DNA from: CAWDPQ01 sp963804245
Lineage (GTDB): Bacteria; Acidobacteriota; Vicinamibacteria; Vicinamibacterales; 2-12-FULL-66-21
Assembly: GCA_963804245.1 (NCBI GenBank)
Contig: CAWDPQ010000020.1
Span: forward strand, 186,001 to 250,000
Direction of reading: 5' to 3'
Length of the DNA: 64,000 nt
Position numbers and translations under genes: made by a program. The notes beneath the pieces are model-generated. The model was not told the origin of the DNA. It was given only the letters and a program-made list of their open reading frames with translations, and did no database searches. Every line of letters starts with the position of its first letter. Within the stretch, counting starts at the first letter, position 1. Below, piece by piece: positions 1 through 9,183 of this stretch.

Positions 1-1507
1 GTGCACGGCGCCGCTGCCATCCACGGCATCACCTGTCCGGGACGCTCCGAAAGCAGCACGTCGCTGCGCCTGGCGGCGATGGATACACGCAGCGCCGCGC
101 TCGCCATCGCCGCCATGGCCTCACCGGGCCGGCCGCGAGTCACCTCGGCGCATCAGCCAGCCCCCGTCGCGGCGTTCGTGCACCGTGCGTTCTGGAAAGC
201 CGGCGGCGCCGAGGATGGAAGCGCGGAATCCTACATCGGGCCGGTGCTGCGGGCACTCGAAGAACGTCTGCCGGACGGCGCGGTCGACTATGTCGGCATC
301 GGACCGTCGACCAACTTCCGCGTGCGGCGGTGGTGGAAACCGGCGCCCAAGGCGGGGCGGCGCGTCGTTCCGGTCGAACAGCTCGTGCCACCGAGCGCCA
401 TGCGCGGATCGTGGGATCTCTGGGGCGGCCGCCACGACGTCCGGCGCGCGCTCGAGGCGAGCGACGACATCCGCGACGCGGCGATTATTCGTGGCTGCGA
501 CTGCTGGCCGATCGTGCGTGAGGCTCTCGCCGGGATCGCGCTGCTGCAGTTCCCGTGGTCCGCCCGGGCGATGGACGAAGCGGGTGCGGCGCTCGATGCG
601 CTGAAGCCTGGCGTCGCGGTGACCTACGCCGAGGCGGGCGGATGGGGCCGGGCGCTCGCTCTCGAATCCCGCCGTCGCGGCATTCCCCTCGCCGGACTTC
701 AGCATGGCTTCATCTACCGGCACTGGTTGAACTACCGGCACGAGCCGGACGAAATGCAACCGCTCTTCGAGGGGTCATCCGACGCCGGATTCCCTCTTCC
801 CCGTCTGACGCTCGTCTTCGACGACTACGCCGCAGAGCACCTCACACTCGCCGGCTGTTTCCCGCGCGATGCGGTCGCGGTCACCGGCAGCCCGCGACTC
901 GATGCCATGGCAGCAGAGGCGCACCGGCTGTCGAGCGACGAGATCGAACGGGCGCGGCGCGAGGCGGGAGCCGAGGGAACGCAGCCGCTCGTGCTCATCG
1001 TGTCGAAGTACACGGAGATTCGTCCACACCTCGGTCCGCTCCTGGACGCGCTGAAATCTCTCGACCAAGTGCGCGGCGCCATCAAGACGCACCCTGCCGA
1101 AACACCGTCGCTCTATGAATCGGCGGGCGCGGCAAACCAGAACGTGCGGGTGCTGCCGGCCGCGTCACCGCTCGCGCCACTTCTTCGAGGCGCCGCCGCC
1201 ATCGTCACCGTCAATTCCACCGTCGCCATCGACAGCCTGGTCCTCGGGACGCCGGCGTTGAGCATCGGACTTCCGAACAATCTGAGCCCTTTCGTGCAGG
1301 CCGGCGCCATGGCCGGCGCGACGAGCGACCAGGAGATCGAGCCGGCGCTGCGCCGGGTCCTGTATGATGAAAGATTCCGTCAGCAGCTGGGCGAGGCTGC
1401 GGTCAGCCACTGCCGCGCGCTATCGAATCGCGCCGGACGGCGGCGCGGCGGAGCGGTCTGCGACGGCAATTCTGGCCTTGAGCCGGCCGCCGGCAACGGA
1501 TCACTGA
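1..1507 (+). CDS. GT-B-like glycan biosynthesis protein, 5' partial, frameshifted
   Basis: The reading frame is open at the left edge, so the N-terminus lies outside the window. The protein resembles GT-B fold enzymes of capsule and CDP-glycerol transferase or UDP-GlcNAc epimerase type. It has a LQHGFIYRHW segment mid-protein, a VTGSPRLD strand, and a C-terminal block with IKTHPAE and VTVNSTVAIDSLVLGTP, the usual donor-binding region. From about 1417 the original frame becomes Arg/Gly-rich. The next frame continues sensibly (RYRIAPDGGAAERSA) and stops at 1505-1507, so I infer one extra base near 1417. An NDP-sugar epimerase gene follows 10 bases later, which supports a glycan role. The exact donor and acceptor cannot be told. 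Confidence 0.6.
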
Positions 1508-1517
1508 GGAGCAACTC

Positions 1518-2480
1518 TTGCGTGTGCTGATCACCGGCGGGGCGGGATTCGTTGGCTCGCACCTGGCCGAGGCCCTTCTGGGTCGTGGCGACGAGGTCTT
1601 CGTTCTCGATAACCTGTCGACCGGCTCGATTCACAACATCGCGCACCTCAAGGAGCATGCGCGGTTCCACTACACCATCGACAGCATCACCAACGAGCCG
1701 CTGCTGGCCGAGCTCGTCGATCGTGCCGATACCGTCGTGCACCTCGCCGCGGCGGTGGGCGTGAAGCTCATCGTCGAAGCCCCGGTGCATACCATCGAGA
1801 CCAACGTGCACGGGACCGAAGTCGTCCTCAAGCACGCCAACAAGAAGAAAAAGCTGGTGCTCATCGCCTCGACGTCCGAAGTGTACGGTAAGAGCGTCGA
1901 AGTGCCGTTCCGGGAGGATGCGGACCTGGTGCTCGGACCCACGGCCAAGCACCGGTGGGCTTATGCCTGCAGCAAGATGATCGACGAGTTTCTGGCGCTG
2001 GCTTACTGGAAGGAGCGCAAGCTGCCGGTGATCATCGTCCGGCTGTTCAATACCGTCGGCCCGCGCCAGACAGGCCAGTATGGAATGGTGATCCCGAACT
2101 TCGTGCGGCAGGCGCTGGCCGGACAACCGATTACGGTGTTTGGCGATGGGACGCAGTCGCGCAGCTTTACCTACGTCGGGGACGTCGTGCGCGCTATGGT
2201 AGCCTTGGTGGACGAGCCGCGCGCGGTCGGTCAGGTCTTCAATATCGGCAACGGCACGGAAATCACGATCGCCGACCTGGCCAGCAAAGTGAAGCAGTTG
2301 ACCGAGAGCAGCTCGACCATCGTCCGGGTGCCCTACGATCAGGCGTACGAGGCCGGCTTCGAGGACATGCCGAGGCGAGTACCCGACATCTCCAAGCTGC
2401 GCGCGCTGGTGGGTTACCAGCCGACCGTCGAGCTCGACGAGATTCTGACGCGCGTCATCGAATACTTCCGACAGCAATGA
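1518..2480 (+). CDS. NAD-dependent NDP-sugar epimerase/dehydratase (extended SDR)
   Basis: This is a 320-residue extended short-chain dehydrogenase/reductase that modifies a nucleotide sugar, of the UDP-glucose 4-epimerase or UDP-glucuronate decarboxylase type. The Rossmann motif GGAGFVG is at residues 7-13. The catalytic Ser/Thr lies in STSEVYG near 118-120 and the YxxxK pair is Y149/K153 in YACSK. Substrate-side motifs RLFNTVGPRQ and DGTQSRSFTYVGD are present. The start is TTG at 1518, preceded by a GAGGA ribosome site at 1506-1510; no ATG is available close by. The stop overlaps the ATGATG start of the radical SAM gene, so the two are translationally coupled. Product specificity is uncertain. 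Confidence 0.85.
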   Translation: MRVLITGGAGFVGSHLAEALLGRGDEVFVLDNLSTGSIHNIAHLKEHARFHYTIDSITNEPLLAELVDRADTVVHLAAAVGVKLIVEAPVHTIETNVHGTEVVLKHANKKKKLVLIASTSEVYGKSVEVPFREDADLVLGPTAKHRWAYACSKMIDEFLALAYWKERKLPVIIVRLFNTVGPRQTGQYGMVIPNFVRQALAGQPITVFGDGTQSRSFTYVGDVVRAMVALVDEPRAVGQVFNIGNGTEITIADLASKVKQLTESSSTIVRVPYDQAYEAGFEDMPRRVPDISKLRALVGYQPTVELDEILTRVIEYFRQQ

Positions 2481-3439
2481 TGCCTCACGGGCTTGGAATC
2501 AAGGCCCGCGCGCGCCGCGCGGTGGAATCGGCGCTGCGGAAGCAGGCGAAGCCCGTCCGTCGCCTGATGCTCGCCACCGGGCGCGACCGCTCGCCGATCC
2601 TGCCCGAGATCGTGCAGATCGAAAGTACGAACATCTGCAACGCCAAGTGCGTGTTCTGCCCGCGCGACGAGATGCACCGCCGCCAGGGCGTCATGTCGTG
2701 GGATCTCTATCGCAAGATCGTCGACGAATGTGCGGAGCTGGGCATCACGCACATCCGCGTGCACAACTACGGTGAACCGTTCATCGACAGGCGGCTGGTC
2801 GAGAAGGTGCGCTACGCGAAGCAGAAAGGGATCCAGGAAGTCGGGATGATCAGCAACGGCTCGCTGATCACCGACGCCGTGGCGCGCGGAATGATCGACG
2901 CAGGCCTCGATGCGATCAACATCAGCGTCGACGCCTCGGGCAAAGAGGTGTTCGAATCGACGCGACTGGGCTTGAAGTACGACAAGGTCATCGCCAACAT
3001 CGAACGGCTCGTGCGCATCCGTGCCGAATTGGGCAAACGACGGCCCAAGCTGATTCTGAGCTTCGTGCGCCAGAATAATTCCATCGACGAACAGGCCTTC
3101 ATCGAACACTGGCGCGCCGTCGCCGACAAGATTCACATCACGGATCTGCACAACTGGGCCGGCACGCTCAATCGCGAATCGGACGTGAACTATCCCTGCT
3201 ACCGCCCGTGGCTCACGTTCACGGTTCTCTGGGACGGACGCGTCTCGCTCTGTTGCGCCGACTTCGACGGACGGCACATCCTGGGTGATTTGAATTCCTC
3301 CACCATCAAAGACATCTGGAACGCCGAACCCTACGTGCAGACGCGTCGCGCCCATCTTGAAAGCGGCGGACCTGACATCTGCCGATCCTGCGATCTGCCG
3401 CGCAAAGACTCGCCTCTCTGGATTACGAAGCTGGCGTAA
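2477..3439 (+). CDS. Radical SAM/SPASM-type enzyme
   Basis: This roughly 320-residue radical SAM protein carries the [4Fe-4S] motif CNAKCVFC (C54, C58, C61 from the first ATG), followed by a TIM-barrel pattern (HNYGEP, GMISNGSL, NISVDA). A C-terminal cysteine-rich SPASM-like segment (SLCCADFDG, then CRSCD) would bind auxiliary clusters. Such proteins modify peptides or sugars, and the glycan neighbours favour a role in glycan modification, but the substrate is unknown. The start is ATG 2477 or 2480, overlapping the epimerase stop. The same frame is open further upstream, but that part is only antiphase reading of the epimerase. Confidence 0.8.
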   Translation: MMPHGLGIKARARRAVESALRKQAKPVRRLMLATGRDRSPILPEIVQIESTNICNAKCVFCPRDEMHRRQGVMSWDLYRKIVDECAELGITHIRVHNYGEPFIDRRLVEKVRYAKQKGIQEVGMISNGSLITDAVARGMIDAGLDAINISVDASGKEVFESTRLGLKYDKVIANIERLVRIRAELGKRRPKLILSFVRQNNSIDEQAFIEHWRAVADKIHITDLHNWAGTLNRESDVNYPCYRPWLTFTVLWDGRVSLCCADFDGRHILGDLNSSTIKDIWNAEPYVQTRRAHLESGGPDICRSCDLPRKDSPLWITKLA

Positions 3440-3534
3440 CCACGAGCTGGGCGATGATGCTGAGCTCCCGCCAATACGGCTCGATCGGCCGTCTAACCAG
3501 GCGTATACTGGTTAATCTGCCTGGAGAACATGTA

Positions 3535-4272
3535 ATGCAGAACTTCTCTCGCTGCGTCGCGATTGCGGCAGCTGTTGCCGGGACCTTCGTTCTGGCCACG
3601 CCGGCAGCGGCACAGACGCTCAAACTGACCATGGGCAATGGCCGCGTGACCCTCGTGGCGCACGAGGTACCGCTCCGCCAGGTGCTCGACGAATGGTCGC
3701 GCATCGGGAATACGCGGATTGTGAACGGCGACAAACTGTTTGGACCGCCACTCACGCTCGAGCTGGTCGATGTGCCCGAAGGCCGCGCCCTCGACCTCGT
3801 CTTGCGGCAGGCGGCCGGCTACATGGCCGCTCCCCGTCCCGAAGGTGTGGCCGGAGTCTCCGTCTACGACCGGATCATGATCCTGCCGACGAGCAAGCCG
3901 CCGGCCGCCACGGCGAGCGCTGCCGTTGCGCCGCCGCCGTTCAATCGGAACGTGATGCCGCAGCCGATGCCAGTGCCGGTCAACGATCAAGACGAGGCGA
4001 TCGACCAGGGACCGGTGCCGCAGCCAGGCATGGTTCCGCAGGGTATGCCTATGCCTGGTGCGCCGGGGGTCCAGCCGTTTCCGACCGGGGCTACACAGCA
4101 GCAGCAGCCCGTGTTGACGTCGCCACGGCCCGGTCAGCTCCCGCAACCGCAACCGCAGCCGCCGGCGGGTAGTCCCGTCAATCCCTACGCACCTCCGGGG
4201 ACAAATCAGCCGCAGACAAATCAGCCGCAGCGGCAGCCGCCGGTGTTGCCCGGACGTCCGGGCGGCCAGTAG
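3535..4272 (+). CDS. Secreted STN-like domain protein with Pro/Gln-rich tail
   Basis: The product is about 245 residues. Residues 1-26 form a signal peptide ending ATPAAAQ. Residues about 28-120 resemble the short STN domain of secretins and TonB receptors (VPLRQVLDEWSRIGNTRIV, then LELVDVPEGRALDLVL). The remainder is a low-complexity Pro/Gln/Met tail. ATG 3535 is chosen over an upstream ATG because GGAGA at 3523-3527 sits seven bases before it and the signal peptide begins there. A TATACT box at 3504-3509 could be its -10 element. It is not a full secretin: no beta domain follows. The following HEAT-repeat gene is 20 bases downstream. The function is not known. Confidence 0.65.
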   Translation: MQNFSRCVAIAAAVAGTFVLATPAAAQTLKLTMGNGRVTLVAHEVPLRQVLDEWSRIGNTRIVNGDKLFGPPLTLELVDVPEGRALDLVLRQAAGYMAAPRPEGVAGVSVYDRIMILPTSKPPAATASAAVAPPPFNRNVMPQPMPVPVNDQDEAIDQGPVPQPGMVPQGMPMPGAPGVQPFPTGATQQQQPVLTSPRPGQLPQPQPQPPAGSPVNPYAPPGTNQPQTNQPQRQPPVLPGRPGGQ

Positions 4273-4292
4273 GCACCGCCTCGCTCCACTCG

Positions 4293-5498
4293 ATGATCCT
4301 GGTCCTCACACTGCTCGTGTGGTGTGCGTCACCGCAGTCGGCCAAGCCACCCTCTCCGACAGGGAAGACAGCTCCTGCCGATGCACCGGCACCAGCACCG
4401 CCACCGTCACCGGCAAGACTGGTCGAGCAGGCCCGCGCCGCCAGAGCCAAGGGTGACGCCAGGACGGCATTGCGCCTGCTGGACGAGGCGATTGAAAAGG
4501 AGCCCACGCTCCGTGACGCCGCCGCACTGAAGATCGATCTCACCGCGGCGTCCGGAAATCTCGCCGACGCGTTCGCGTCTTACGATCGATACGTCGCCGT
4601 ATCACAAGGCCGCGGCGATCGTTCGCTGCTTTCGCCGATTGCCAAGGCCGCTCTGCGAGAGCTCCGCGGCAACGACCTGGCGGAAGTTCGTGCCACGGCG
4701 TTGGCAGCGCTGGCTGCCAGCGGAGATGCCGCCGCGAAAAAGGAGCTCGAGAAGGCCGCGGCAGACCAAGAAGCGGCGCCGTCGATGGCCGTTGACGCTG
4801 CGCTGGCGCGTATCGGCGACGAGACGGCGGCGGCGCGGTTCGCCGAGCGCATTCGACAAGGCAGCCTGCCCTCCCGCCTGTCAGCACTCGAGGCGACGAA
4901 AGACTTCGGGACGGTCCCGCCTTCGCTGGCGCGAGCGGTGTTGGCCGCACTCGGCGACAAGGATTTCGCCGTGCGCGCGGCGGCCGTGCAGACGGCCGGC
5001 CGTCTCAAGATCACCGAGGCCTTGCCGGCGTTGCGCCGCACGCTCGCCGAGCCGGGCTCCTATCTCGTCAGGCTATCCGCGGCGGTCTCGCTCCACCGTC
5101 TTGGCGATCCGGCAGGCGACGACCTGCTGCGGCAGGCACTGGCGGGCGACATCGTCGAGGCGAAGGTCTTCGCGGCAAGTGCATTCACGGCGGCAGAGTC
5201 TCGGATCTGGCGCCAGACAGTCGAGTCGGTTCTCGCCACGTCAACAGGCATCGACGCGCTCACCGCCGCCGAATTGCTGCTGGCGTTGGATTCGGAAGCC
5301 GCGCAGAGGGCGGTCGATCACGCGACCGGCGATGCGAACCCCTCGGTCAGGACCCGTGCCGCTCGTATTGCTGGAGGCCAGCGCGGGGCGTTCGCGTCGA
5401 CAGTGCGGCGGCTCCTCGAAGACCAATCGCCCCTCGTTCGGCTGTACGTTTCCGAAGGGCTCCTGCAGTCGGAACGGCCGGCAACGCTGAAGCGCTGA
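4293..5498 (+). CDS. Exported TPR/HEAT-repeat protein
   Basis: This 401-residue protein has an N-terminal hydrophobic export signal (ILVLTLLVWCAS). The Cys suggests a lipoprotein, but the preceding residues are not a canonical lipobox. A Pro-rich linker, a TPR-like region near residues 45-100 (ARAAR, GDARTALRLLDEAIEKEP) and a series of HEAT-like helical repeats up to the C-terminus follow (ALAALAASGDAAAKKEL, AAAVQTAGRLKITEALPAL). It is probably a protein-protein scaffold in the envelope. A protein of the same style occurs at 51573-52779 downstream of a sigma/anti-sigma pair. No catalytic motif is visible. Confidence 0.7.
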   Translation: MILVLTLLVWCASPQSAKPPSPTGKTAPADAPAPAPPPSPARLVEQARAARAKGDARTALRLLDEAIEKEPTLRDAAALKIDLTAASGNLADAFASYDRYVAVSQGRGDRSLLSPIAKAALRELRGNDLAEVRATALAALAASGDAAAKKELEKAAADQEAAPSMAVDAALARIGDETAAARFAERIRQGSLPSRLSALEATKDFGTVPPSLARAVLAALGDKDFAVRAAAVQTAGRLKITEALPALRRTLAEPGSYLVRLSAAVSLHRLGDPAGDDLLRQALAGDIVEAKVFAASAFTAAESRIWRQTVESVLATSTGIDALTAAELLLALDSEAAQRAVDHATGDANPSVRTRAARIAGGQRGAFASTVRRLLEDQSPLVRLYVSEGLLQSERPATLKR

Positions 5499-5525
5499 AC
5501 GGCAGCGCCGGTCGAAGCGCTGCGC

Positions 5526-5531
5526 TACAAT
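5526..5531 (+). promoter_or_regulatory. -10 box TACAAT, leaderless start
   Basis: TACAAT ends six bases before the ATG at 5538, and no Shine-Dalgarno site is visible. If the box is used, the transcript would begin at or next to the A of the start codon. No convincing -35 is seen. Confidence 0.45.
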
Positions 5532-5537
5532 CTCGTC

Positions 5538-6245
5538 ATGAACGGCGCCCCCGTTGTCCGGCGCGGCGAGTACGCGGCGCGCGGGGACTATCATCGCGCG
5601 CCTGATCCCACCTGGGAGTACTACCCGACGTATCTCGCCAAGCTGAGGGTTGTCCGCGGGTGGCTCGATGCGCTGCCGCCCGGCGTCCGCGTACTCGACG
5701 CCGGATGCGGAGAGGGCGTGCTCGTCGAGGAGTACGCGTCACGTCTGGCGATTGAAGGCGTCGACGAAAACTACTCGTCGGCGCGCGTGCGCTCGGCATC
5801 AGTCACGGCGCTCCCGTACACCGACGCGTCGTTCGATCGGGCGATGTGCCTCGACGTGCTCGAGCACCTGACTTTCGAGGATCAGCCGCGCGCGCTGGCC
5901 GAGCTGTTCCGGGTCCTCAAGCCGGGCGGAGCGCTGCTGGTTTCGGTTCCGAACCTCGCCCACCTGCAGTCGCGAATCCACTTCCTCTTGACGGGACGTC
6001 TCATCCGGACCGCATCGGAGCAGAAGCATCCCGGTGACCGGCCGGCAGGAGATTACATCCGACTGGCGGAGCGCGCCGGCTTCGAGCTCGTCGCGCGGCG
6101 GGGCATTTTTCCGACCGTCCCCATCGTCACCCGTTTGATTCGACGCCACCCGCAGGCGCTCCTCCCTCTCCACTCCTTTCTGACGCGGCTGTTGCCGGTT
6201 CCCGGCTGGTGCTTTCTGAACGTGCTGACGTTCCGGAAACGCTGA
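5538..6245 (+). CDS. Class I SAM-dependent methyltransferase
   Basis: This 235-residue methyltransferase of the UbiE/type 11 kind has motif I VLDAGCGEGVLVEEY near residue 50, an acidic strand-2 end (IEGVDEN), and a post-motif CLDVLEHLTFEDQPRAL with LKPGGALLVSVPN. The C-terminal third (FLLTGRLIRTA, a HPGD-like segment, then hydrophobic helices) resembles methyltransferases found in polysaccharide and lipid-glycan clusters. It lies directly before the flippase gene, whose TTG start is five bases past the stop. The methyl acceptor is unknown, probably a sugar or lipid-linked glycan. Confidence 0.75.
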   Translation: MNGAPVVRRGEYAARGDYHRAPDPTWEYYPTYLAKLRVVRGWLDALPPGVRVLDAGCGEGVLVEEYASRLAIEGVDENYSSARVRSASVTALPYTDASFDRAMCLDVLEHLTFEDQPRALAELFRVLKPGGALLVSVPNLAHLQSRIHFLLTGRLIRTASEQKHPGDRPAGDYIRLAERAGFELVARRGIFPTVPIVTRLIRRHPQALLPLHSFLTRLLPVPGWCFLNVLTFRKR

Positions 6246-6249
6246 CCCC

Positions 6250-7828
6250 TTGCCGCCGAAGGTACGCGACCTCGGGAAGCAGCTGGCCATCTACGGAGCG
6301 GGAGACGTTGCGGTCTCCGCCGTCAACCTGCTGTTGTTGCCGATCTACGTCAGGTTTCTCAGCGAACGGGACTACGGCATCCTCGGTCTCCTCGGTGCGG
6401 TCGAGGTCATCGCCAAGATCTTTTTTCGCTGGGGCCTCGACGGCTCGTTCATGCGCTTCTTCTATGAGAACGATGACGAGCCGGGCCGGCAGCGCCTGGC
6501 CAGCACGATTTTCTTCTTTCTACTGATCGTCAACGGCGCGCTGCTCATCGCGAGTCTCGCCGGATCGTCCTGGCTCGCGCGCGCCGCCTTCGACGATCCC
6601 GACGCGGCGCTCCCGCTGCGGCTGGTGCTCCTCAACACCTTTGCCATTGCGTTCACCTTCTTCCCGTTCCACGTCCTGCGGATGGAGCAGCGCTCAACGG
6701 AATTCAGTGCTCTGGCCATCCTGCGGTCGGTAGCGACCGTTGCGTTGCGCCTTGCACTCGTGGTCGGCATGGGGCTCGGCGTGCTGGGCGTGGTGATTGC
6801 CGACCTGGTCGTCACGGCCGCGCTGATGACGATACTCATACGACGTTTCGCGCCGCTCATCCGCCCCATGTTCTCGGTCGACGTGCTGCGGCAGTCGCTG
6901 GCCTTCGGGCTTCCTCGCGTGCCTCATGCCGCCGCGCAGCAGGTGATTGCCGTCGGCGACAAGTTCATCCTGGCGGTATTCCGGCCGATTGCTGAAGTCG
7001 GCATCTATTCCATGGGCGTCAGCTTCGGGCTCACGCAGAAGCTGTTTCTCAGCGCCTTCGAGTACGCGTGGGCGCCGTTCTACTACTCGGCGGCGCGCGA
7101 GCGCGGAGCCGCGGCGCTCTTCGCTACCGTTACGACCTACGGCGTGGCCGCTCTTGCCCTGCTGACGGCTGGCCTCTCCGCTATCGCCCGCGACCTGCTC
7201 GATCTCATGACCCGTGGTGTCTTCGTGGAAGCCGCGCCGATTGTGGCGTGGACCGCGATCGGCGTCTTCCTGCAGGGCGTCTACCTTCTGACCTCGATCG
7301 GGCTGAACATCACGAAGCAGACCGGCTACTACCCGGCGTCGACGATTGCTGCCGCGGTCGCCAACATCGCGCTCAACTATGCGCTGATTCCGCGGTACGG
7401 GATGATCGGCGCCGCATGGGCGAACGCCGCCGCCTACGCGGTGCAGGCCGGTCTGGCATTCACGTTCTCACAGCGCGTGTATCCCGTTCGCTACGAGTAC
7501 AGGCCGAGTGATCCGTGCGCTGGCGGCGTCGGGTGTGGCCTTCCTGGCGGGCGCCGCGATACCGCCGTTTCCGACGATCGTTGGACTTTTCGCCCGGGGT
7601 GCAACGGTGGTCGCCGTATTCGCGGGGATTCTCTGGATTCTCGGCTTCTTCAAACGCGAGGAGCTGGAGATACTCGCTCGGCTGCGCCCAGCTCGCCTGC
7701 GATCGGCCGCGCCGGGGGAAACGACCGAGCTCGCCGGCGAGATCATCGCCGCCGAGTTACCGCAGGCCGACCCGAGCGTGCCGGATGAAGTGTTGGACCG
7801 ACCGGTGGAAGGGTCGCTGAAGCGGTGA
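6250..7828 (+). CDS. Wzx/MATE-like polysaccharide flippase, frameshifted
   Basis: This membrane protein of the polysaccharide-exporter superfamily would flip lipid-linked glycans across the inner membrane. It opens with the typical GDVAVSAVNLLLLPIYVRFL and shows about a dozen to fourteen hydrophobic helices. The first frame is good to YPVRYEY (about 7500). The protein then continues in the next frame as RVIRALAASGVAFLAGAAIP and a final helix pair, ending with a short charged tail at 7828. One extra base near 7503 explains this. The start is TTG 6250, five bases after the methyltransferase stop. The stop overlaps the GTG start of the next gene (GTGA). Confidence 0.75.
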
Positions 7829-9183
7829 CCGCACTGGGCACCCTCGTCGAAGGCCGCCCTGGAAAAGTGATCGCGGCCATCGGCACCCTCTTCGCCGCCG
7901 CGTACGCCGCGAGCCTGATCCTCCTGCCGAAGCCGGACGGACGCATCGTCATCGGCGACGCGCTGCATCATTACGTACAGCTGCGCTCGGCGGTGTTCGA
8001 CGGTGATCTGCACTTCAGGAACGAGTACGTCCGGATGTACGGGCTACGGGGTGGCGAACCCGGTACGAGTTGGGTCTACCAGGGCACAGCCACGGGACAC
8101 GTTCGGAATCTCATGCCCGTGGGTCCTGCGATATTGTGGGCGCCAGCCTTTCTCGTCGTCGCCGCCGTCACCTGGTTCGGTCACTTGGTTGGGTGGGACT
8201 ACCCCCTTGATGGCTACGGTCGGCTCTTTCAGGCAACCGCTGGTCTGAGCGGCGTGATGGCAGCCTCGATCGGCGTGTGGCTCGCTTTCCTCACAGCGTC
8301 CGAGCTCTTCGGCAGGCGTGCGGCGTCGTGGTCAGCCGTCGTGCTCTGGCTCTCTTCGAGCGCTGTCTACTATTCGGTCATCTCTCCCACCTACTCGCAT
8401 GCCGCCTCGCTGTTCGCCACCGGCCTGTTCTGGTACGTCTTCGTGCGCGGACGAAACTCGAGCACGATTCGGCGGTATGTCTCATTGGGTGCGCTCGGGG
8501 GACTCGCCGCGCTGATGCGCTGGCAGGATGCGATCATCCTTTCCGCCGCGCTGATCGATCTCTTGTGGCGAGTCGGGCGTGAGCTCAGCGTCCGACAGGC
8601 CGCAGCAAGGGGCCTGGTCTGCCTTGTCGCTGCACTCGTCGCGTTCAGCCCGCAGATGTTCGTCTGGCAAACGATCTACGGAACGCCGCTGTCGATTCCC
8701 CAGGGTGAGGACTTCATGCGGTGGGGCACCCCCGCATTACGCGCGGTATTGTTCTCCTACTGGCACGGTCTGTTTCTGTGGACGCCTGTGGTTGCCATTG
8801 CCGTTGCCGGGCTTGCCTGCCTCTGGCGCCGCGATCGTCTCGTGTTCAGCGCGGCGATCGCGTTCTTCGCACTTTCCTGGTATGTGAACGCGGCGGCCGC
8901 AGACTGGTGGGCAGGCGAAGCGTTCGGTTCGCGGCGATTCGTCAGTTGCTTCGCGGTGTTCACGCTGGGCCTCGCCGGCGTGATCGAACGATGGTCGCCG
9001 AGCCTGAGGCTCGCGACTCTTGCGAGTGCGGCGATCGTCGCACACACGTTCCTCCTGCTCGTGCAATATCAGGCGTTCATGCACGGCCTCCGGGACGTCG
9101 CACCTTATCCGGGCAATCCGTTCAACTTGTGGATTGCGAGATTCCTGGTGCCGTTCGATCTGGTCAAACGGTGGCTGTCATGA
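7825..9183 (+). CDS. Polytopic membrane protein, PMT/ArnT-like glycosyltransferase
   Basis: This 452-residue protein has about ten predicted transmembrane helices. It resembles dolichyl/undecaprenyl-phosphate sugar-dependent transferases: a long first periplasmic loop after the first helix with an acidic GDALHHY motif, then alternating helices. No unique catalytic signature is certain, so the call rests on topology and context. The GTG start at 7825 overlaps the flippase stop, and its own stop overlaps the next ATG. It therefore belongs to one tightly coupled glycan operon. Confidence 0.6.
   Translation: MTALGTLVEGRPGKVIAAIGTLFAAAYAASLILLPKPDGRIVIGDALHHYVQLRSAVFDGDLHFRNEYVRMYGLRGGEPGTSWVYQGTATGHVRNLMPVGPAILWAPAFLVVAAVTWFGHLVGWDYPLDGYGRLFQATAGLSGVMAASIGVWLAFLTASELFGRRAASWSAVVLWLSSSAVYYSVISPTYSHAASLFATGLFWYVFVRGRNSSTIRRYVSLGALGGLAALMRWQDAIILSAALIDLLWRVGRELSVRQAAARGLVCLVAALVAFSPQMFVWQTIYGTPLSIPQGEDFMRWGTPALRAVLFSYWHGLFLWTPVVAIAVAGLACLWRRDRLVFSAAIAFFALSWYVNAAAADWWAGEAFGSRRFVSCFAVFTLGLAGVIERWSPSLRLATLASAAIVAHTFLLLVQYQAFMHGLRDVAPYPGNPFNLWIARFLVPFDLVKRWLS

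Noticed and set aside
1955..2476. N-terminal extension of the radical SAM protein
   Set aside because: It is the out-of-frame reading of the epimerase gene and its composition is Arg/Gly-rich; the ATGATG at 2477 is the real start.
7495..7515. Programmed ribosomal frameshifting
   Set aside because: The sites across the window share no slippery heptamer or downstream structure and affect unrelated families, so sequence error explains them better.
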